Part shown: piece by piece, positions 34,770 to 47,950 of the stretch
Numbering within the stretch: the stretch's first letter is position 1
Layout of the letters: every line of letters starts with the position of its first letter
Assembly: GCA_030562195.1 (NCBI GenBank)
Contig: JAUJPP010000011.1
Location: forward strand, 10,602,001 to 10,666,000
DNA: 64,000 nucleotides
Reading direction: 5' to 3'
From: Nipponacmea schrenckii
Taxonomy: Eukaryota > Mollusca > Gastropoda > Lottiidae
Made by a program: the position numbers and the translations under genes
The notes under the pieces: model-generated
Databases searched by the model: none
What the model was told of the DNA's origin: nothing
What the model saw: the letters and a program-made list of their open reading frames with translations, nothing else

Positions 34770-35440
34770 CAACTCTTCAGAGCTGACTCTAACTGTACAT
34801 TTCAACGTCTTACCGCTCCTCAAAGAGATGACTGCGTCTTAGCATGAACATAATTTTTTAGATCTCAAGAGAGTCGGTGCCTTGTGTCATAAAGTAACAC
34901 ACCTGGAAAATTCACAAAAAACTAAGTCATTTTGAAAAACGCTTAATCAATTTATTTTTCAAAAATGAATTTTTTTTTTTATCTTTTTTTTTTTTTTTTG
35001 ATATTTATTATTTTTTATGTTATTTATGGCAGCAGGTATATTTACTGATCATTAGAGCTCTTATTGAAAAAGTTTAAAATTTTCAAATTTTATGTTCACC
35101 CTAATACCTCTTATCCCTTTAACTGATGGCTCTCCAGTAGGTTATATGACCAGCATCACTGACGGGGGAAAACTGTAAAATTTTATTTCAATAAATTTCT
35201 TGCTCGCTGTATACTGCATGGCGTTGCCAGATGTGAATCGAAGTTTTATTAAGTTTATGTTGAATTGATTAAATCTAAGATGTAAAAAAATTTATGTGAT
35301 TTATATCTTCACTAACAATAAGTTCTAAAATAAAATACATTAATTGTTCTATAACTGGGTCATACAAAACAAAAAATACTTCCTACTTTTTGCTTACAAG
35401 AGTACGTAGTTTGAAAGATTTGCAGTTATTTGAACCCAAT
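34770..35440. other. Intergenic, T-rich tracts
   Basis: Contains two long T runs near 34974-35000. A MITE-end-like CTCTTATCCCT followed by TTAA at about 35108-35122 is probably an eroded TTAA-type copy. No gene. Confidence 0.4.
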
Positions 35441-35454
35441 AAAGTATGCGTTCA

Positions 35455-37410
35455 GTTTGCATATTCTCGAGTGTGCGCCATACAATGGTGTGCATTATAC
35501 TCGAGTGTGTACTATATACTGGTACGCATTATACACGAGAGTGCACTATATACTGGTGCGCATTATACACGAGTGTGTACTATATACTGGTACGCATCAT
35601 ACTCGAGTGTGTACTATTTACAGTTGCGCATTATACTCGAGTGTGTACTATTTACAGGTGCGCATTATACTCGAGTGTGTACTATATACAGGTGCGCATT
35701 ATACTCGAGTGTGTACTATATACAGGTGCGCATTATACTCGAGTGTGTACTATATACTGGTGCGCATTATACTCGAGTGTGTACTATATACTGGTGCGCA
35801 TTATACTCGAGTGTGTACTATATACTGGTGCGTATTATACTCGAGTGTGTACTATATACTGGTGCGCATTATACTCGAGTGTGTACTATATACTGGTGCG
35901 CATTATACTCGAGTGTGTACTATATACTGGTGCGCATTATACTCGAGTGTGTACTATATACAGGTGCGCATTATACTCGAGTGTGTAATATATACTGGTG
36001 CGCATTATACTCGAGTGTGTACTATATACAGGTGCGCATTATAATCGAGTGTGTACTATTTACAGTTGCGCATTATACTCGAGTGTATACTATTTACTGG
36101 TGCGCATTATACTCGAGTGTGTACTATATACAGGTGCGCATTATATTCGAGTGTGTACTATTTACTTGCATTATACTCGGTGTTACTATTACAGGTGCGC
36201 ATTATACTCGAGTGTGTACTATTTACAGGTGCAAATTATACTCGGGTGTGTACTATATACAGTTGCGCATTATACACGAGTGTGTACTATATACGGGTGC
36301 AAATTATACTAAGGTGTGTACTATATACAGGTGCGCATTATACTCGAGTTTGTACCATACACTGGTACAAATTATTCTCGGGTGTGTACTATATACATGT
36401 GCGCATTATACTCGAGTGCGTAATTTATACTGGTGCGCATAATACTCGAGTGTGTACTATTTACAGGTGCTCAATATATTCAAATGTGTACTATATACAG
36501 GTGCCAATTATACTCGAGTGTGTACCATATACAGGTGCTAATTATACTCGAGTGTGTACTATATTCAGGTGCGCATAAAATACTCGGATGTCTACTATAT
36601 ACAGGTGCGCATTATCCTCGGGTGTGTACTATTTACAGGTGTGTAATATACTCGGGTGTGTACTATATATACAGTTGCGCATTATACTCTGGTGTGTTAT
36701 ATTTACAGGTGCGCATTTTACACGAGTGTGTACTATATACGGGTGCAAATTATACTAAGGTGTGTACTATATACAGGTGCGCATTATACTCGAGTGTGTA
36801 CTATATACTGGTGCGCATTATACTCGAGTGCGTACTATATACAGGTGCGCATTATACTCGAGTGCGTACTATATACAGGTGCGCATTATACTCGAGTGTG
36901 TTGTATTTACAGGTGCACATTATACTCCGTGTGTACTAATACACGTGCGCATTATACTCGAATTTGTACTATTTACAGGTGTGCATTATACTCGAATGTG
37001 TACTATTTACAGCTGCGCATTATGCTAGAGTGTGTACTATTTACAGGTGCGCATTATACTCGAATGTGATACAATATACACAGGTGTGCATTTAACTCGG
37101 GCTCGTGTACTATATACAGCTGCAAATTATATTTGAGTGTGTACTATATACAGGTGCACATTATACTCGGATGTCTACTACATACAGGTGCGCTTATATT
37201 CGGGTGTGTACTATATACAGGTGCAAATTATTCTTGGGTGTGTACTAGTAACAGGTGCGCATTATACTCGGGTGTGTACTAGTAACAGGTGCGCATTATA
37301 CTCGGGTGTGTTATATATACAGGTGCGCATTATACTCGGGTGTGTTCTATATTCAGGTGCGCATTATACTCGGGTGTGTTCTATATACAGGTGCGCATTA
37401 TACTCGGTGT
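35455..37410. repeat. 34-bp minisatellite, roughly 55-60 copies
   Basis: The unit is about 34 bases: GGTGCGCATTATACTCGAGT then GTGTACTATATACT. The centre (about 35650-36050) is nearly homogeneous; the edges, above all after 36.3 kb, are diverged. Each typical unit contains a CTCGAG site. Because the period is not a multiple of three and the unit has no stop, long open frames appear in all three plus-strand frames (up to 350 codons). These are repeat artefacts, not genes. The array lies between the 3' ends of DAXX and HENMT1. Confidence 0.95.
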
Positions 37411-37638
37411 TAATTTTATGACATCCAGTTAAAATTGAGTTCTATTTTGTGCATACAAGAAAATATACAGGTTCAACCAGCATCACTATTTTAAAAAGAT
37501 TGACAAATTTATATCTTCAAAGACATAAAACTAAAAACATATTTTTAGGTGAAACTAGTATATTTTCAAGATCTTTTCATCAACTCCATAAATGTTCATT
37601 TCTTTACAGATTTGTCTTTATCATTGATTACAATATAG

Positions 37639-40600
37639 TTAGTCCCAGTCAGGTTCTTCTAAAGCTAGAGGGTACACAATATTCTCATTATAGTATTTAA
37701 CACCATCATCTAGTTCGTTATCATAAAAATTATCATCTGAGCTATCACGATCAGTATCAACAAAGTCTGTGATATCTATCACAATATTATCTTGTGATAT
37801 TGTAAACTTCTTCTGTATATATGTCCTGTAATTCAAAACAAAATCCATGGTAAAAAGATATAGTAGCTCTAAACAATAAATAGACTATAACATACTAGGA
37901 GTTGAGACAGTGATAACTTCCTCAGAAAGTCAGAATTATTTTAAATACTGTGACATAGAAAGCTAACATAATAACTATTAGATAGCAAATAATGTCTACA
38001 CTTCAACAGGAAGATAGGATGTTAATTTAGTGAGTTAAAAGTGATAGACAGGATTTACCAGATTGTACAGTCAAGAATTGGAAAGTTTCAGTGGTTATTG
38101 ATATAATATATTGCTAACAGCTCAATGACAAGTAATGAAGAGTCAACCTGAAGAATTTCGGATCTGAAAGATTTCTCACAAATTTAATATTGAGTAAATC
38201 ATGTATAGGTATTGTAATGCTTGATTCTCCAGACTGGTCATTCAAGGCTAATAAACACTGTCTTCTGATGAAATATAATACTTCGATATCCAGTTCTTCT
38301 TCTAATGATAGTTTCTTTTCTTTATAAGGATAGTGATATTCAGAAATCTACAGAATAACAAAAATAAAATTATTTAAAAAAAATTGATAATATATCTTAT
38401 ACAGAATAATAAAATGAGTTTATTTCCTCATTCTTGCTTGTCAGGGATCTTAATTTTGTCTTAGATGGTGATGAAAACATAGTCTAATAAAAGCACTGGC
38501 CTAAGTCACAAAGCTAACCATGGGAATTACTAGATGCATCAGCCCTGCAGGAATAACAGGACTATGACTGTACTATGTTGAAATATTTGAAGGTTAAATC
38601 TAAACCAACAGCAAGGATATCAACATTCGACAAAAAAAAAATCTTATCAGGTCAGACTTGAATTTTCAAATGGAAGAAGCCAGTTATATATCTAGAAGAG
38701 CAATGGAGAATAAGTCAAGAAATTGAACAGGTGTCAGGAATTTTGCATGGGAGCAATTAAAAAAAATTGAGATGTTAAAATCAATTCAGATACAAATTCT
38801 ACATTCAGGGCTTCTCAATACTAGATAAATCCAAAACACCCGAATAGGCTTAATATAAGTTGAAACAAACCACTTTATAATTAATTGTAGGTATTTGTGT
38901 TGGCTTTCTATTGGTTTCTAGTGAAGTAAAAATAGCTGCTTGAGAACAGAAGCCAACATGTTGACTGCCGTCAGGAGGTTCACCAATACCAGTTACTTCT
39001 ACTGTATAGTCATACTTACGACAGACTGTGTCACACCTATAATATAAGATTTAAATATCAGCATTCTAGATAAATAAGAACACTATTATGGATACTCCTT
39101 CCTTTAATTTTGGCAACTTTCTTACTGCATTTATTAAGTGAATCTTTGCATGAAATTAGTGTGAAGAGCGAAGTTGTTAACATAAAACCATGGGGAATTT
39201 ATCAAATTTAAAACTACAATAATTAAGACAACATACAACAGAAATTTGAAACTGTAGAAGAAAGAAATAAAATTGTACAGAAAGAAACAAGATTTAATAT
39301 CTTAAAGGACCATAAACATAATTACATAAAAACTTCACATAGTTTCAGATTTCATTTCTTATTAGTAACACATACACACAGTAAGAAATACAACAACAAA
39401 TATACATAGTCTTTTATCTACTTATATTATCTATTCTTATTGAATCAAATATGTAAGTATATAGTTTCAGAGTATTTACTAGAGTGTGGGGGCCTGTAAA
39501 ACAGAACATTATTTTGTAAGACCATGATATTTAGGTATTTGAGTTGACTAAAACAGGAATCAAACAACATCTTTAGTCTTATTCATTAGTTAAATTATTT
39601 GTTGCTCACCAATGCTGAAACTGTTTTCTGCTCCATTCAAACTTATGATCCCAATGTCTAACTCCAGTAAAATTAGGAAACAATACATTGAAATCAGAAT
39701 TTGGTGTAGTTATTATAACTAGTCTGGGCTGTATGTTATTAAATATATTCTCTGTTACTTCTATTAATATGTCTTCTGTTAGATGTTCTATACTGAAATA
39801 TTATAGATGATCCTACATTAGACATTTAAAGCTGAAATTAAAACAGAAAGTTTTCCCTGTTTTCTAAAATCTGTAGATAGGTATGGATAGGTATTGATAG
39901 GTATGGATGGGTATAGATGGGTATGGATAGGTATAGATAGGTAGGTATAGATAGGTATAGATAGGTATGGATAGGTATAGACTATAGATAGGTATGGATG
40001 GGTATAGATAGGTATGGATGGGTATGGATGGGAATAGATGGGTATGGATAGGTATAGATGGGTATGGATAGGTATAGATAGGTATAGATAGGTATGGATA
40101 GGTATAGATAGGTATAGATAGGTAGGTATAGATAGGTATGGATAGGTATAGATAGGTATGGGTAGGTATAGATGGGTATAGATAGGTATAGATAGGTATG
40201 GATAGGTATAGATAGGTATGGATGGGAATAGATGGGTATGGAAGGGTATAGATAGGTATGGATGGGTAAGGATAGGTATAGATGGGTATAGATAGGTATG
40301 GATAGGTATAGATAGGTAGATATAGATAGGTATAGATAGGTATGGATGGGTATAGATAGGTAGGTATAGATAGTTATAGATAGGTATGGATGGGTATAGA
40401 TAGGTATAGATAGGTATGGATAGGTATAGATGGGTATGGATAGGTATAGATAGGTATAGATAGGTATAGATGGGTATGGATAGGTATAGATGGGTATGGA
40501 TAGGTATAGATAGGTATAGATAGGTAGGTATAGATAGGTATAGATAGGTATGGATGGGTATAGATAGGTAGGTATAGATAGGTATGGATGGGTATAGATA

Positions 40601-41889
40601 GGTAGGTATGGATAGGTATAGATAGGTATGGATGGGAATAGATAGGTATAGATGGGTATGGGTAGGTATAGATAGGTATGGATAGGTATAGATAGGTATA
40701 CAACATAACTTGGGAATATAAACTTTGTAGCATATATAATACACAAGCATTACATAATGGTATTCTTATAGGAATTTGACTTCAAGGGCAACAACCCTTG
40801 ATGAGACTTTTACATAAGTAATGTTAAAAATATAAATTAAATGGGGACTTGTAGATTTTTCATGTTATAGAAGAATTTAATACCAACACTTCAACTAATG
40901 TTACAGCTTCTACACCCGCAATCCTTTCATCCAATATGGCTGCACTTCCTGCTAGTAACTGTATATGTAATGGGTTGTCACGGTGATGAATAAATTCCTC
41001 CAATGAGGGACGTATACAGTATTCTCGACTCTGTAGAAGTCTATCATCTATATCCACCAATAAGATCTTCTCTAAAGATTTTACAGTTTTTATCAAAGTT
41101 AATATTTTACATTCGGCACAACCGAAATCTACCACCTGAAATAAAATAACAAATCAAATATCATTATTTCAAACATATAGTTATATTGTATACATATATA
41201 TCTTTGATGGTATTTATTATACACAGCTAGGATTCTGATTTGAATCTACATCCCATTCAGAGAGTCCACATAACTAATATTATTTATTAGGTATAGTTAT
41301 TGTACTTTGTCATTACACTGATTTGAAAACTTCAAAATTTCATCCTTTCTGATTTTTCACTAGACAGAAGTCACCTCTCTCAAATAGGCTACAAGGTCAC
41401 GAATATTTATACAGTAAATTCTACTCACACTAGTGACATCATGTTTTTCTAGAACATGTCTAATAAAACCATATCTCTGTATATACAGAGCTGGACAAAA
41501 TCTGGGACCTTCTAGACTCTCTTCTTCTACACCATGTTTACATTGTGTTCTTATAGGACTCTTTTCTTCCTGAAAATTGTATAAAATTACTGACTTCACT
41601 TCACTCAATCATAGATTAAATACTATTTATTATCATCCCTCTGTATCACGTCACATGCACCCCTTGTCCCCCCTTCCCCTCCCTTTTGGCTGCCCCACTT
41701 GTCCAGAAAAATCTAATGAGACATCGTTGACCATAGTAATAAAACAAAATCTGATGAGATGCGTGTTGTTTTCCAAGGGCATTCAATACCTACCTCTATC
41801 TGACCAATCTTGCACTTTGTGCCTTTTTTACACTTCTCAATATCAGTGCTACCATTATTCTGTTTGGTAATGGTAGTTGAAGTAATCAT
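37639..41889 (-). CDS. HENMT1: HENMT1, small-RNA 2'-O-methyltransferase (7 exons, 406 aa)
   Basis: Exons on the minus strand are 41889-41794, 41569-41429, 41135-40888, 39792-39610, 39036-38871, 38347-38148 and 37825-37639, giving 407 codons with consistent phases. Family function: methylates the 2'-OH of the 3'-terminal nucleotide of piRNAs, protecting them from tailing and decay. Visible marks are LYIQRYGFIRHVLEKH, the SAM-binding motif VVDFGCAECKIL, an acidic loop LLVDIDD, the metal-binding motif EVIEHL (two Glu and His) and DHKFEWSRKQFQHW with the further metal-binding His. TGIGEPP and VGFCSQAAIF follow at the end of the fold. Residues 1-45 and the acidic C-terminus (ending LALEEPDWD) are variable. 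Exon 3 was ended at GT|GTTGGT because this restores EVIEHL. Length is close to the human protein (393 aa). Confidence 0.94.
39880..40700. repeat. 10-bp minisatellite in HENMT1 intron 3
   Basis: About 80 units of GGTATAGATA with variants GGTATGGATA and GGTATGGATG, plus occasional 4-base insertions (GGTAGGTATAGATA). The minus-strand complement reads through in several frames as Tyr-Leu-Ser-Ile-Pro-type repeats (frames up to 310 codons), which are artefacts. It lies inside the intron that splits the metal-binding motif codons. Confidence 0.95.
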
Positions 41890-43035
41890 GTTTACTAGGT
41901 GATTCCTACAGTATTATTCTCTAGTTTTAAACATGGACAGTTTTCACTCATTCCACAACTTTATCAATCTAGATCTATTTCTCACCGTTTAGCTTGAAAT
42001 AATAAAAAAAACACACTGAAAGATATAAAACTGATAATTTAAATCTTGTCTAACCTATTTATCTTTGATTGCCAGGTTAGTCTAGAACACAGTTTGTTTG
42101 TTTCGTGTTATAATTTGTGCGCCACAGACTATGTGTGCACAAACGCAGATCTCTCTCTTAGCTTAAATTAAATCGAGCAGAGTAAAAACAAACAGTTGGT
42201 AGACTAAATGCAGCTGCCCCAGATCAATTTCTATTTTTTCAAAAGTGCAAAGTCTTGCCAGTCTTTATAAAGGCTCACTCATGTGTATGAAAGCTGATGG
42301 ATGGAGTGAATGGAGTTTAAAAATCAAGAATTGTGGTTACCAATTGGAAACACAGCCTTTTGTGAAACTGAAAGTAGAGTCTCCTTTATCCAGACATTCT
42401 AGAACTACTTAAATTGGACTGGATAATCTCGACTAAGAACAAACTGTCAAAAACACAAAGTCCTTAACACCGCTATTTCTTGATATATATGTTATTGATA
42501 GTGCTTAGCCTGTTCTAGAATTAAGTTGATTAATTTATCTGAGATCATTTGTAGAAGAATATTAAAGAATGCCGCAACAATTATTCCAAACTTGTCATTG
42601 ATATAAGCCGCCATATTTTCAAATTCAAGCGGTAATAGTGTTTTGCCGTATTGCCCTATAAAGTCTCATGAAACTACAACAGCAAGCTTGGAGGTCATTG
42701 GGCTAATCAAGTATACCAGTAGGCCACTAGAATCAATAAAAAAGTGACATGCTTCGTCAAGTTTGGGAAAGAGTGTCAAGTTGAATTTACAGCAATTATT
42801 CCTAACTCGTGATTTGTGACAGTACGAGTAATTTATTTCAATTCAATATTGATCATTTTTTCATCGTAAGTAGTTTTTTATTTGTAAAATAATTATATTT
42901 TTAAATATTTAGTCTATAGGCTATAAACTAAAGACCTCTCTTCTAGAAGTAGGCTACTAAGTACCGGTACTATAGGCCTAATAACTGGTAGTAGAACAGA
43001 GAATAGTTCTGGGCCTATTTTGGTTTTATGATAAA
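41890..43035. other. 5' flank of HENMT1, no gene seen
   Basis: Presumed promoter side of HENMT1. No recognised motif stands out. One TACCGGTA palindrome lies at about 42962. No coding frames of note. Confidence 0.4.
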
Positions 43036-44660
43036 CGAGGATATAAGTATGAGGTAAAGTAGGATAAATTTTATTTTATTAAAAGATAAAATACTATATT
43101 GTTTTATGAAAATAAAATATGATTCAACCTTATTTTATAGGAGGATAAGCCATTTTTTGGATACACTTACTAGGATAAACCTATTTTACAATAGGATAAA
43201 GGTCTATGGTATTTTTTTTATGAAGATAAAATGAGCTTAAAATCTTATTTTTATAAAGGACATAAGCCATTTATTTAATACAAGAATAAACCTAGGCCCT
43301 ATTTTAAAATAGGATAAAGGACTAGGGTAAAACAGGGTAATTTCGCGCGTTCTTTTTCGGAGCCGTTTATGTCATATTTAAGGCATTAAAAGGAATATAA
43401 AATGTCCGTCGTATTCTATCATAATATTTACTTCCCGAATACGTCACATGATTCATATGTCGTAGAATGAAACAAGCATTTTGATAGATGACTTGACTTA
43501 GTCATCTACGGATTTTCACGGGGATATTTGACCGTGATTTTACCTAACATCGGTAAGTAGGCCCCACCGTTATAGTCATTTACGTTATTATGTGAAGTTA
43601 ACTACGTGTTCGTCACAATATTTGGTTTCGATTAAAAGATTATAAAACGAACTGCTTTTTTTACTAATTTCTATTAAATTTTCACTCAAAAATATTAAGT
43701 ACGGTAATCAACACTTTTTATGGGCACGAAATTACCCCTGGCAAAAATCACACAGAAAACTTTCATGATGGGAATTTTGCGCAGAATTATTTAAATAAAT
43801 CCTGTCTTTGAATATTTATGGACATAATTATTAAAAAATTTTTAAATGACCTTTGTTTTTCTTATGAAAATAAAGAGTGACAAATTTCTTATTCGCCAAT
43901 CAATTACCTTACTTATTATTGGATGCGCTAAATTACATTTCTGACACATTTTGCAAACAACCATGGATATTTTTCTTCAAATATTCAATAAATGCGAAAT
44001 TACCCCATGATCGACACAATAGACGAATTTACCCCGATTTGGTGGACGAAATTCCGCCATAACAATTTGTTACCTTTCATTCCATATAAAGTCTAAAAAT
44101 ATCAACCAATCACGGCCATTGATGCATTAAAGTACCGCGTAAATGATGGATTTGGATGTAATGTTGATATTAAAATGTAGCGTGGTCCACGCAATGTTGA
44201 ATTAAAACTTAACTTTGCGAAATTACCCTGTTTTACCCTATGGTATTTTTTTATGAAGATAAAATAAGCTACAAGTCTATTTTATAAGGACATAAGCCTT
44301 TTTTTAAATCAAGGATATAAGCGATACATGATATAATATGATATAAGCCTATTTACTCATAGGATAAAAGACTATGTTATTTTTTATGAAGATAACATAG
44401 GATAAAAAGCCTATTTTATTTTTTATGAAGATAACATAGGATAAAAAGCCTATTTATGAAGGGGATAAATTCTTTTTCATATGAGGCTATAAGCCTTTTT
44501 TATACAAGGATATCAGCCTACTTTATAATAGGATTAAAGCCTATTTTATATGAGGATAAATGAATTTTAATACAGGGATAATCTTGTTTTAAACAAGGAT
44601 AAATCATATTTTATAAAAAGATACAAGCCTATTTTATCTTTTATTTGGGTTAAGACTTTT
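43036..44660. repeat. Degenerate AGGATAAAGCCTATTTTAT tandem repeat, interrupted by a MITE
   Basis: Units built on AGGATAAA, AAGCCTATTTTAT and TATTTTTTATGAAGATAA recur from about 43040 to 43324 and again from 44239 to 44660. The period is irregular (about 30-60 bases). The array is split by the TA-flanked element at 43325-44238. Confidence 0.8.
43325..44238. mobile_element. 914-bp TA-flanked MITE (Tc1/mariner-like)
   Basis: Perfect 22-bp terminal inverted repeats begin GGGTAAAACAGGGTAATTTC. The element is flanked by TA at 43323-43324 and 44239-44240. The host repeat supplies the empty site: GGTCTATGGTATTTTT at about 43200 corresponds to GGAC-TA / TA-TGGTATTTTT around the element. No transposase; the 61-codon frame at 43877-44062 is not recognisable. 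Confidence 0.85.
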
Positions 44661-45020
44661 TCTTGAGGAAACAGTATTTTTTATGGGGCTTAAGTTTCCA
44701 ATATAAATATTGGAAGGCATTAGTTATTAATTAGTAGAATATAACAGTCTAGTTGTATAGCTCAGTATTTATTAGAGCATGTTAATATCTATATAAGGTG
44801 AATTATTTTTATTGTTATTCACTAGATTATTGATATTTATAGTAATTGACTACCGGTACCATTGACTACCAGAAGATTTTTGTCACTATTTAAGTTTTGG
44901 CTAGAGTTTTATTTGACAACTGTTGTAACATGATGCTCTCCCTTGGTATGGTGAGGAAGGAGTAGTGCTGTCTATTGAATTATAGCCTAATAACAAGGCT
45001 TTTCACTGGTAAAAAAGCAC
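44661..45020. other. Intergenic, nothing seen
   Basis: AT-rich spacer with one TACCGGTA palindrome (about 44852). No gene or recognised repeat. Confidence 0.4.
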
Positions 45021-45447
45021 TTAAAGAGATAATAGCCGTTAGAAGAAACATAAAATTTTAATTCCACTCAAACTTGACAAACAACAACTACATATCCATC
45101 AGTGAACTTACCTGGTGTCATCACTATACATCATAATCCCTCTATAATCCACAAAATCAAGTACCGGTAGTTAGTAATAAAACGCTTAAAACATCCATTT
45201 AGCGATTTTTCAATTGTAAGTATAAACGGAAGCAACTCTAACATAGATTTCCCAGACGCTTTTATTCCCAAACAGAATGAAATCGTTGCTTGCTCACTTT
45301 TTTGAAAAAAAAAACGAATATAGTTTGATTCTCGCTTTTTGAAAATTCATCAACTGTGGGATACATACTCATTTAACCAATAGTCAATATTAAACACAAA
45401 TATTAGACGTAGGACGAGTGTATTTCTAACGGCTATTATCCCTTTAA
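45021..45447 (+). mobile_element. TTAA-flanked MITE, intact copy
   Basis: TTAA at 45021-45024 and 45444-45447 flank AGAGATAATAGCCGTTAGAA at the left and TTCTAACGGCTATTATCCCT at the right. Internal text (CCATCAGTGAACTTACCTGG) matches, on the opposite strand, the fragment at 20.4 kb. It is the most complete simple copy of the TAGCC subfamily in the window. Confidence 0.85.
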
Positions 45448-45584
45448 CTGAGAAATTCATATTACAATATAGCTTCTCTATTGCTCTATAAAATAATGAT
45501 GTATTGAGAACTATTTAAATAATGAAAATATACAGTTCATTAAGCAGGCTGTATTTATATTAAATATAAATGTGAAAACACTAG

Positions 45585-45670
45585 AAATGAAGTTTTAGGT
45601 CCTATTCATCTGCACCTAATGGGCTAATGAAGACGAACAATGCCATGCTGTATGCAATGGGAAGCTTACT
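45585..45670 (+). repeat. Dispersed short repeat, copy 1 of 3
   Basis: GAAGTTTTAGGTCCTATTC, then TCTGCACCTAATGGGCTAAT and GAAGACGAACAATGCCATG. Diverged relatives are at about 49895-49960 (GTTTTAAGTCCTACTCTTCT, GCACCTTATGGAC) and 62570-62650 (GTTTTATGTCCTACTGTACT, GCACCTATAGGCTAATGAAG). Possibly a SINE-like family; no tRNA-type promoter was identified. Confidence 0.45.
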
Positions 45671-47720
45671 ATGATTTCCATGGGGTCTTTAGCGTGCACG
45701 GCCTATAGCACACAGGAGCATCAGTTTATTAATATCATTTTGCAGTGTAATTTTGTTATTGCACATCAAATTGTCAAAACTGCTAATCAAAATATGAATT
45801 GATTAGCAAAAATTTATCAAAAGTGATACAGACTGCTAACCAATCATAGCCGGTTATTTTGTTCCCTGGTTTATTGACCCTTCTAGACAACTAAATCCCT
45901 TTTTTATTAATTTCAAGCCCTGACCTTCATCCCTAATACAGGGACATCAGATGCAAAAATGCTTACTAGGCATCATCAGGGTAAAACAATCATTAATAGA
46001 AAGAGAATAAAGTTTCTTTGTTTTGTAGACTTTCTTTCCTACGTATGTTTCATTTACTGGGATCTTACCCTAGATCTTCAGGTATAGGCCTAAATGAGGA
46101 AGGTTGTAACTCGCTAAACCACTGCGGCACCCTCTATTATATTATATAACAGCCACAGTCTAGAATATCTAGGTATCTATTACTTGTCTACAACGTCAAA
46201 CCCAATCATTGTTAATTACAGTTTGAAGAATATTGATCACTGTATATAATATATAGCCATTCTACTTCAACGGTTCTGTTTGACAGCATCAATCTTATCA
46301 CACTTGGAAATGAAATGAAATCTTGTTGTACAGCCTGCTACGATCATCTAGTTCTGATTATTCGGATGTACAGGGAAGAACATTTTGCCAGGACAGCATG
46401 TTTTCATTTTTCAACTTGTGAGGATATGAACATTCTTTCCTTTCCAATTTATTTTTACGTTTGCATTTTTCTGTCAGTCTCTATAGAAGAAATTTTCTAT
46501 CATTCAATCTGTACTACTGTATGTTATATATAATTACTGTCAGTAGGTAGACAGTCAGAAGATCTCACAGATCTTGGTTAGGCTTCATTGAACTATGTAC
46601 AGGAAGATCAGAAATTTAAGCATCATTTAGAAAACTTGATAATGAGGTTGAAAACTGAGAGATCAAAGCCCTCAAATGGCACTTGAAATATTGTATGAAG
46701 CTGTGATTACATTTTGTAGAAGTTTCAAATGTTCAGTATAACCTTGGCATCCTCATTTTGATATTGTTCTCCTTCAATTTTTAACCCACTGTAAACATAT
46801 GACCTTAATACTTTGAAAAGATATCTTTCAGAGCCATAAATACATAGGCCTATAGACAATTTAGGCTGATGCCTCAACAGAATTTGACCAAAAAAAAATG
46901 AAATAGAAGAAAAAGAAATTTTGGACATAAAAATGAAATTTTTTTTATTTGACATCAGCAAAATATATTATTTCTTTTTATCAAAAAATGTTGCTATGAC
47001 AGACATATCTGATTTCAAGATATTTGCTTCATGAAGAAACCTAAGTTAGAGACCTGTGACAGATTGTGAAGAGGTGAATATCTGGATATGACCTTGATAG
47101 AGAGAATCTATAGGTTAAATTCAGTAGTTATCATCTTAACCCAGGGCCATATTAACTATAGTACCGGTAATTATTAGTTGATCTGCGATAATTACTGCAG
47201 TTATTGACTCAAGATCTCTAATTATATAGTACTAATAGTCAGTATCTATATTATCAGATTTCAGAGTTTAACACGCTTCATTCTTAAAGTGTTAGATTTA
47301 TACTTAAATTAGTCACTTCTTTATACATAACTACCTACGGTTCTTACATTGAAATAACACACACAAACAGAATTCACAATCATTTTTGATATATTCCTCA
47401 ACTTACAGTCAAATTTATAAAAATCTATAATATTTCACGAAAGTCAAATCACTTTGTTGTAATATTATAGCCTTTATTAAATTGACTTATCAAGAAAGAT
47501 TTCTAATGGCTGTAAATTATATTTCTTATGTGTTATTTCCATGTAAAAACCATACCTATGCTTACTTATCCTGTATTTTCTTTTGAGGTTTGAAGAAAAT
47601 TGTTTAGTAATAATAGAATATTTTAAATCTTTGAGAAATTGATTTTATCAAAGTGCTGTATATATTAGTAGGAACTTAGTTCTTAAGACTTGCTATTTAT
47701 ATGTGCATCAGCTGAAAGAT
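45671..47720. other. Gene-poor stretch
   Basis: No convincing gene. A 72-codon frame (46315-46533) has neither flanking splice sites nor a recognisable domain. One TACCGGTA palindrome at about 47162. Confidence 0.4.
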
Positions 47721-47724
47721 TGTC

Positions 47725-47950
47725 CAAGTTGTCTTTATGTGATGTTCCCAAGTTGTCTTTATGTGATGTTCCAAGTTGTCTTTATGTGATGTTCCCAAGT
47801 TGTCTTTATGTGATGTTCCCAAGTTGTCTTTATGTGATGTTCCCAAGTTGTCTTATGTGTTGTTCCCAAGTTGTCTAATGTGATGTTCCCAAGTTGTCTT
47901 TATGTGATGTTCCCAAGTTGTCCTTATGTGATGTTCCCAAGTTGTTTTTA
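47725..47950. repeat. 24-bp tandem repeat, about nine to ten copies
   Basis: The unit is GTTCCCAAGTTGTCTTTATG plus TGAT, repeated with occasional one- or two-base losses. The unit is a multiple of three, so a short frame of KLSLCDVP-type peptides appears, but indels break it and there is no gene context. Confidence 0.9.

Noticed and set aside
35390..36939. Overlapping plus-strand open frames of up to 350 codons with Tyr/Cys/Val-rich repeats
   Set aside because: All are translations of the 34-bp minisatellite in its three frames. The period is not a multiple of three and the unit merely lacks stops.
39818..40750. Minus-strand frames up to 310 codons of Tyr-Leu-Ser-Ile-Pro repeats
   Set aside because: Product of the 10-bp GGTATAGATA array in an intron of HENMT1; open in more than one frame and without splice or start context.
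41572..41608. Start of HENMT1 at the ATG at 41608
   Set aside because: The sequence before 41569 ends in an acceptor (AATTTTCAG), and an upstream exon with its own ATG at 41889 joins in phase.
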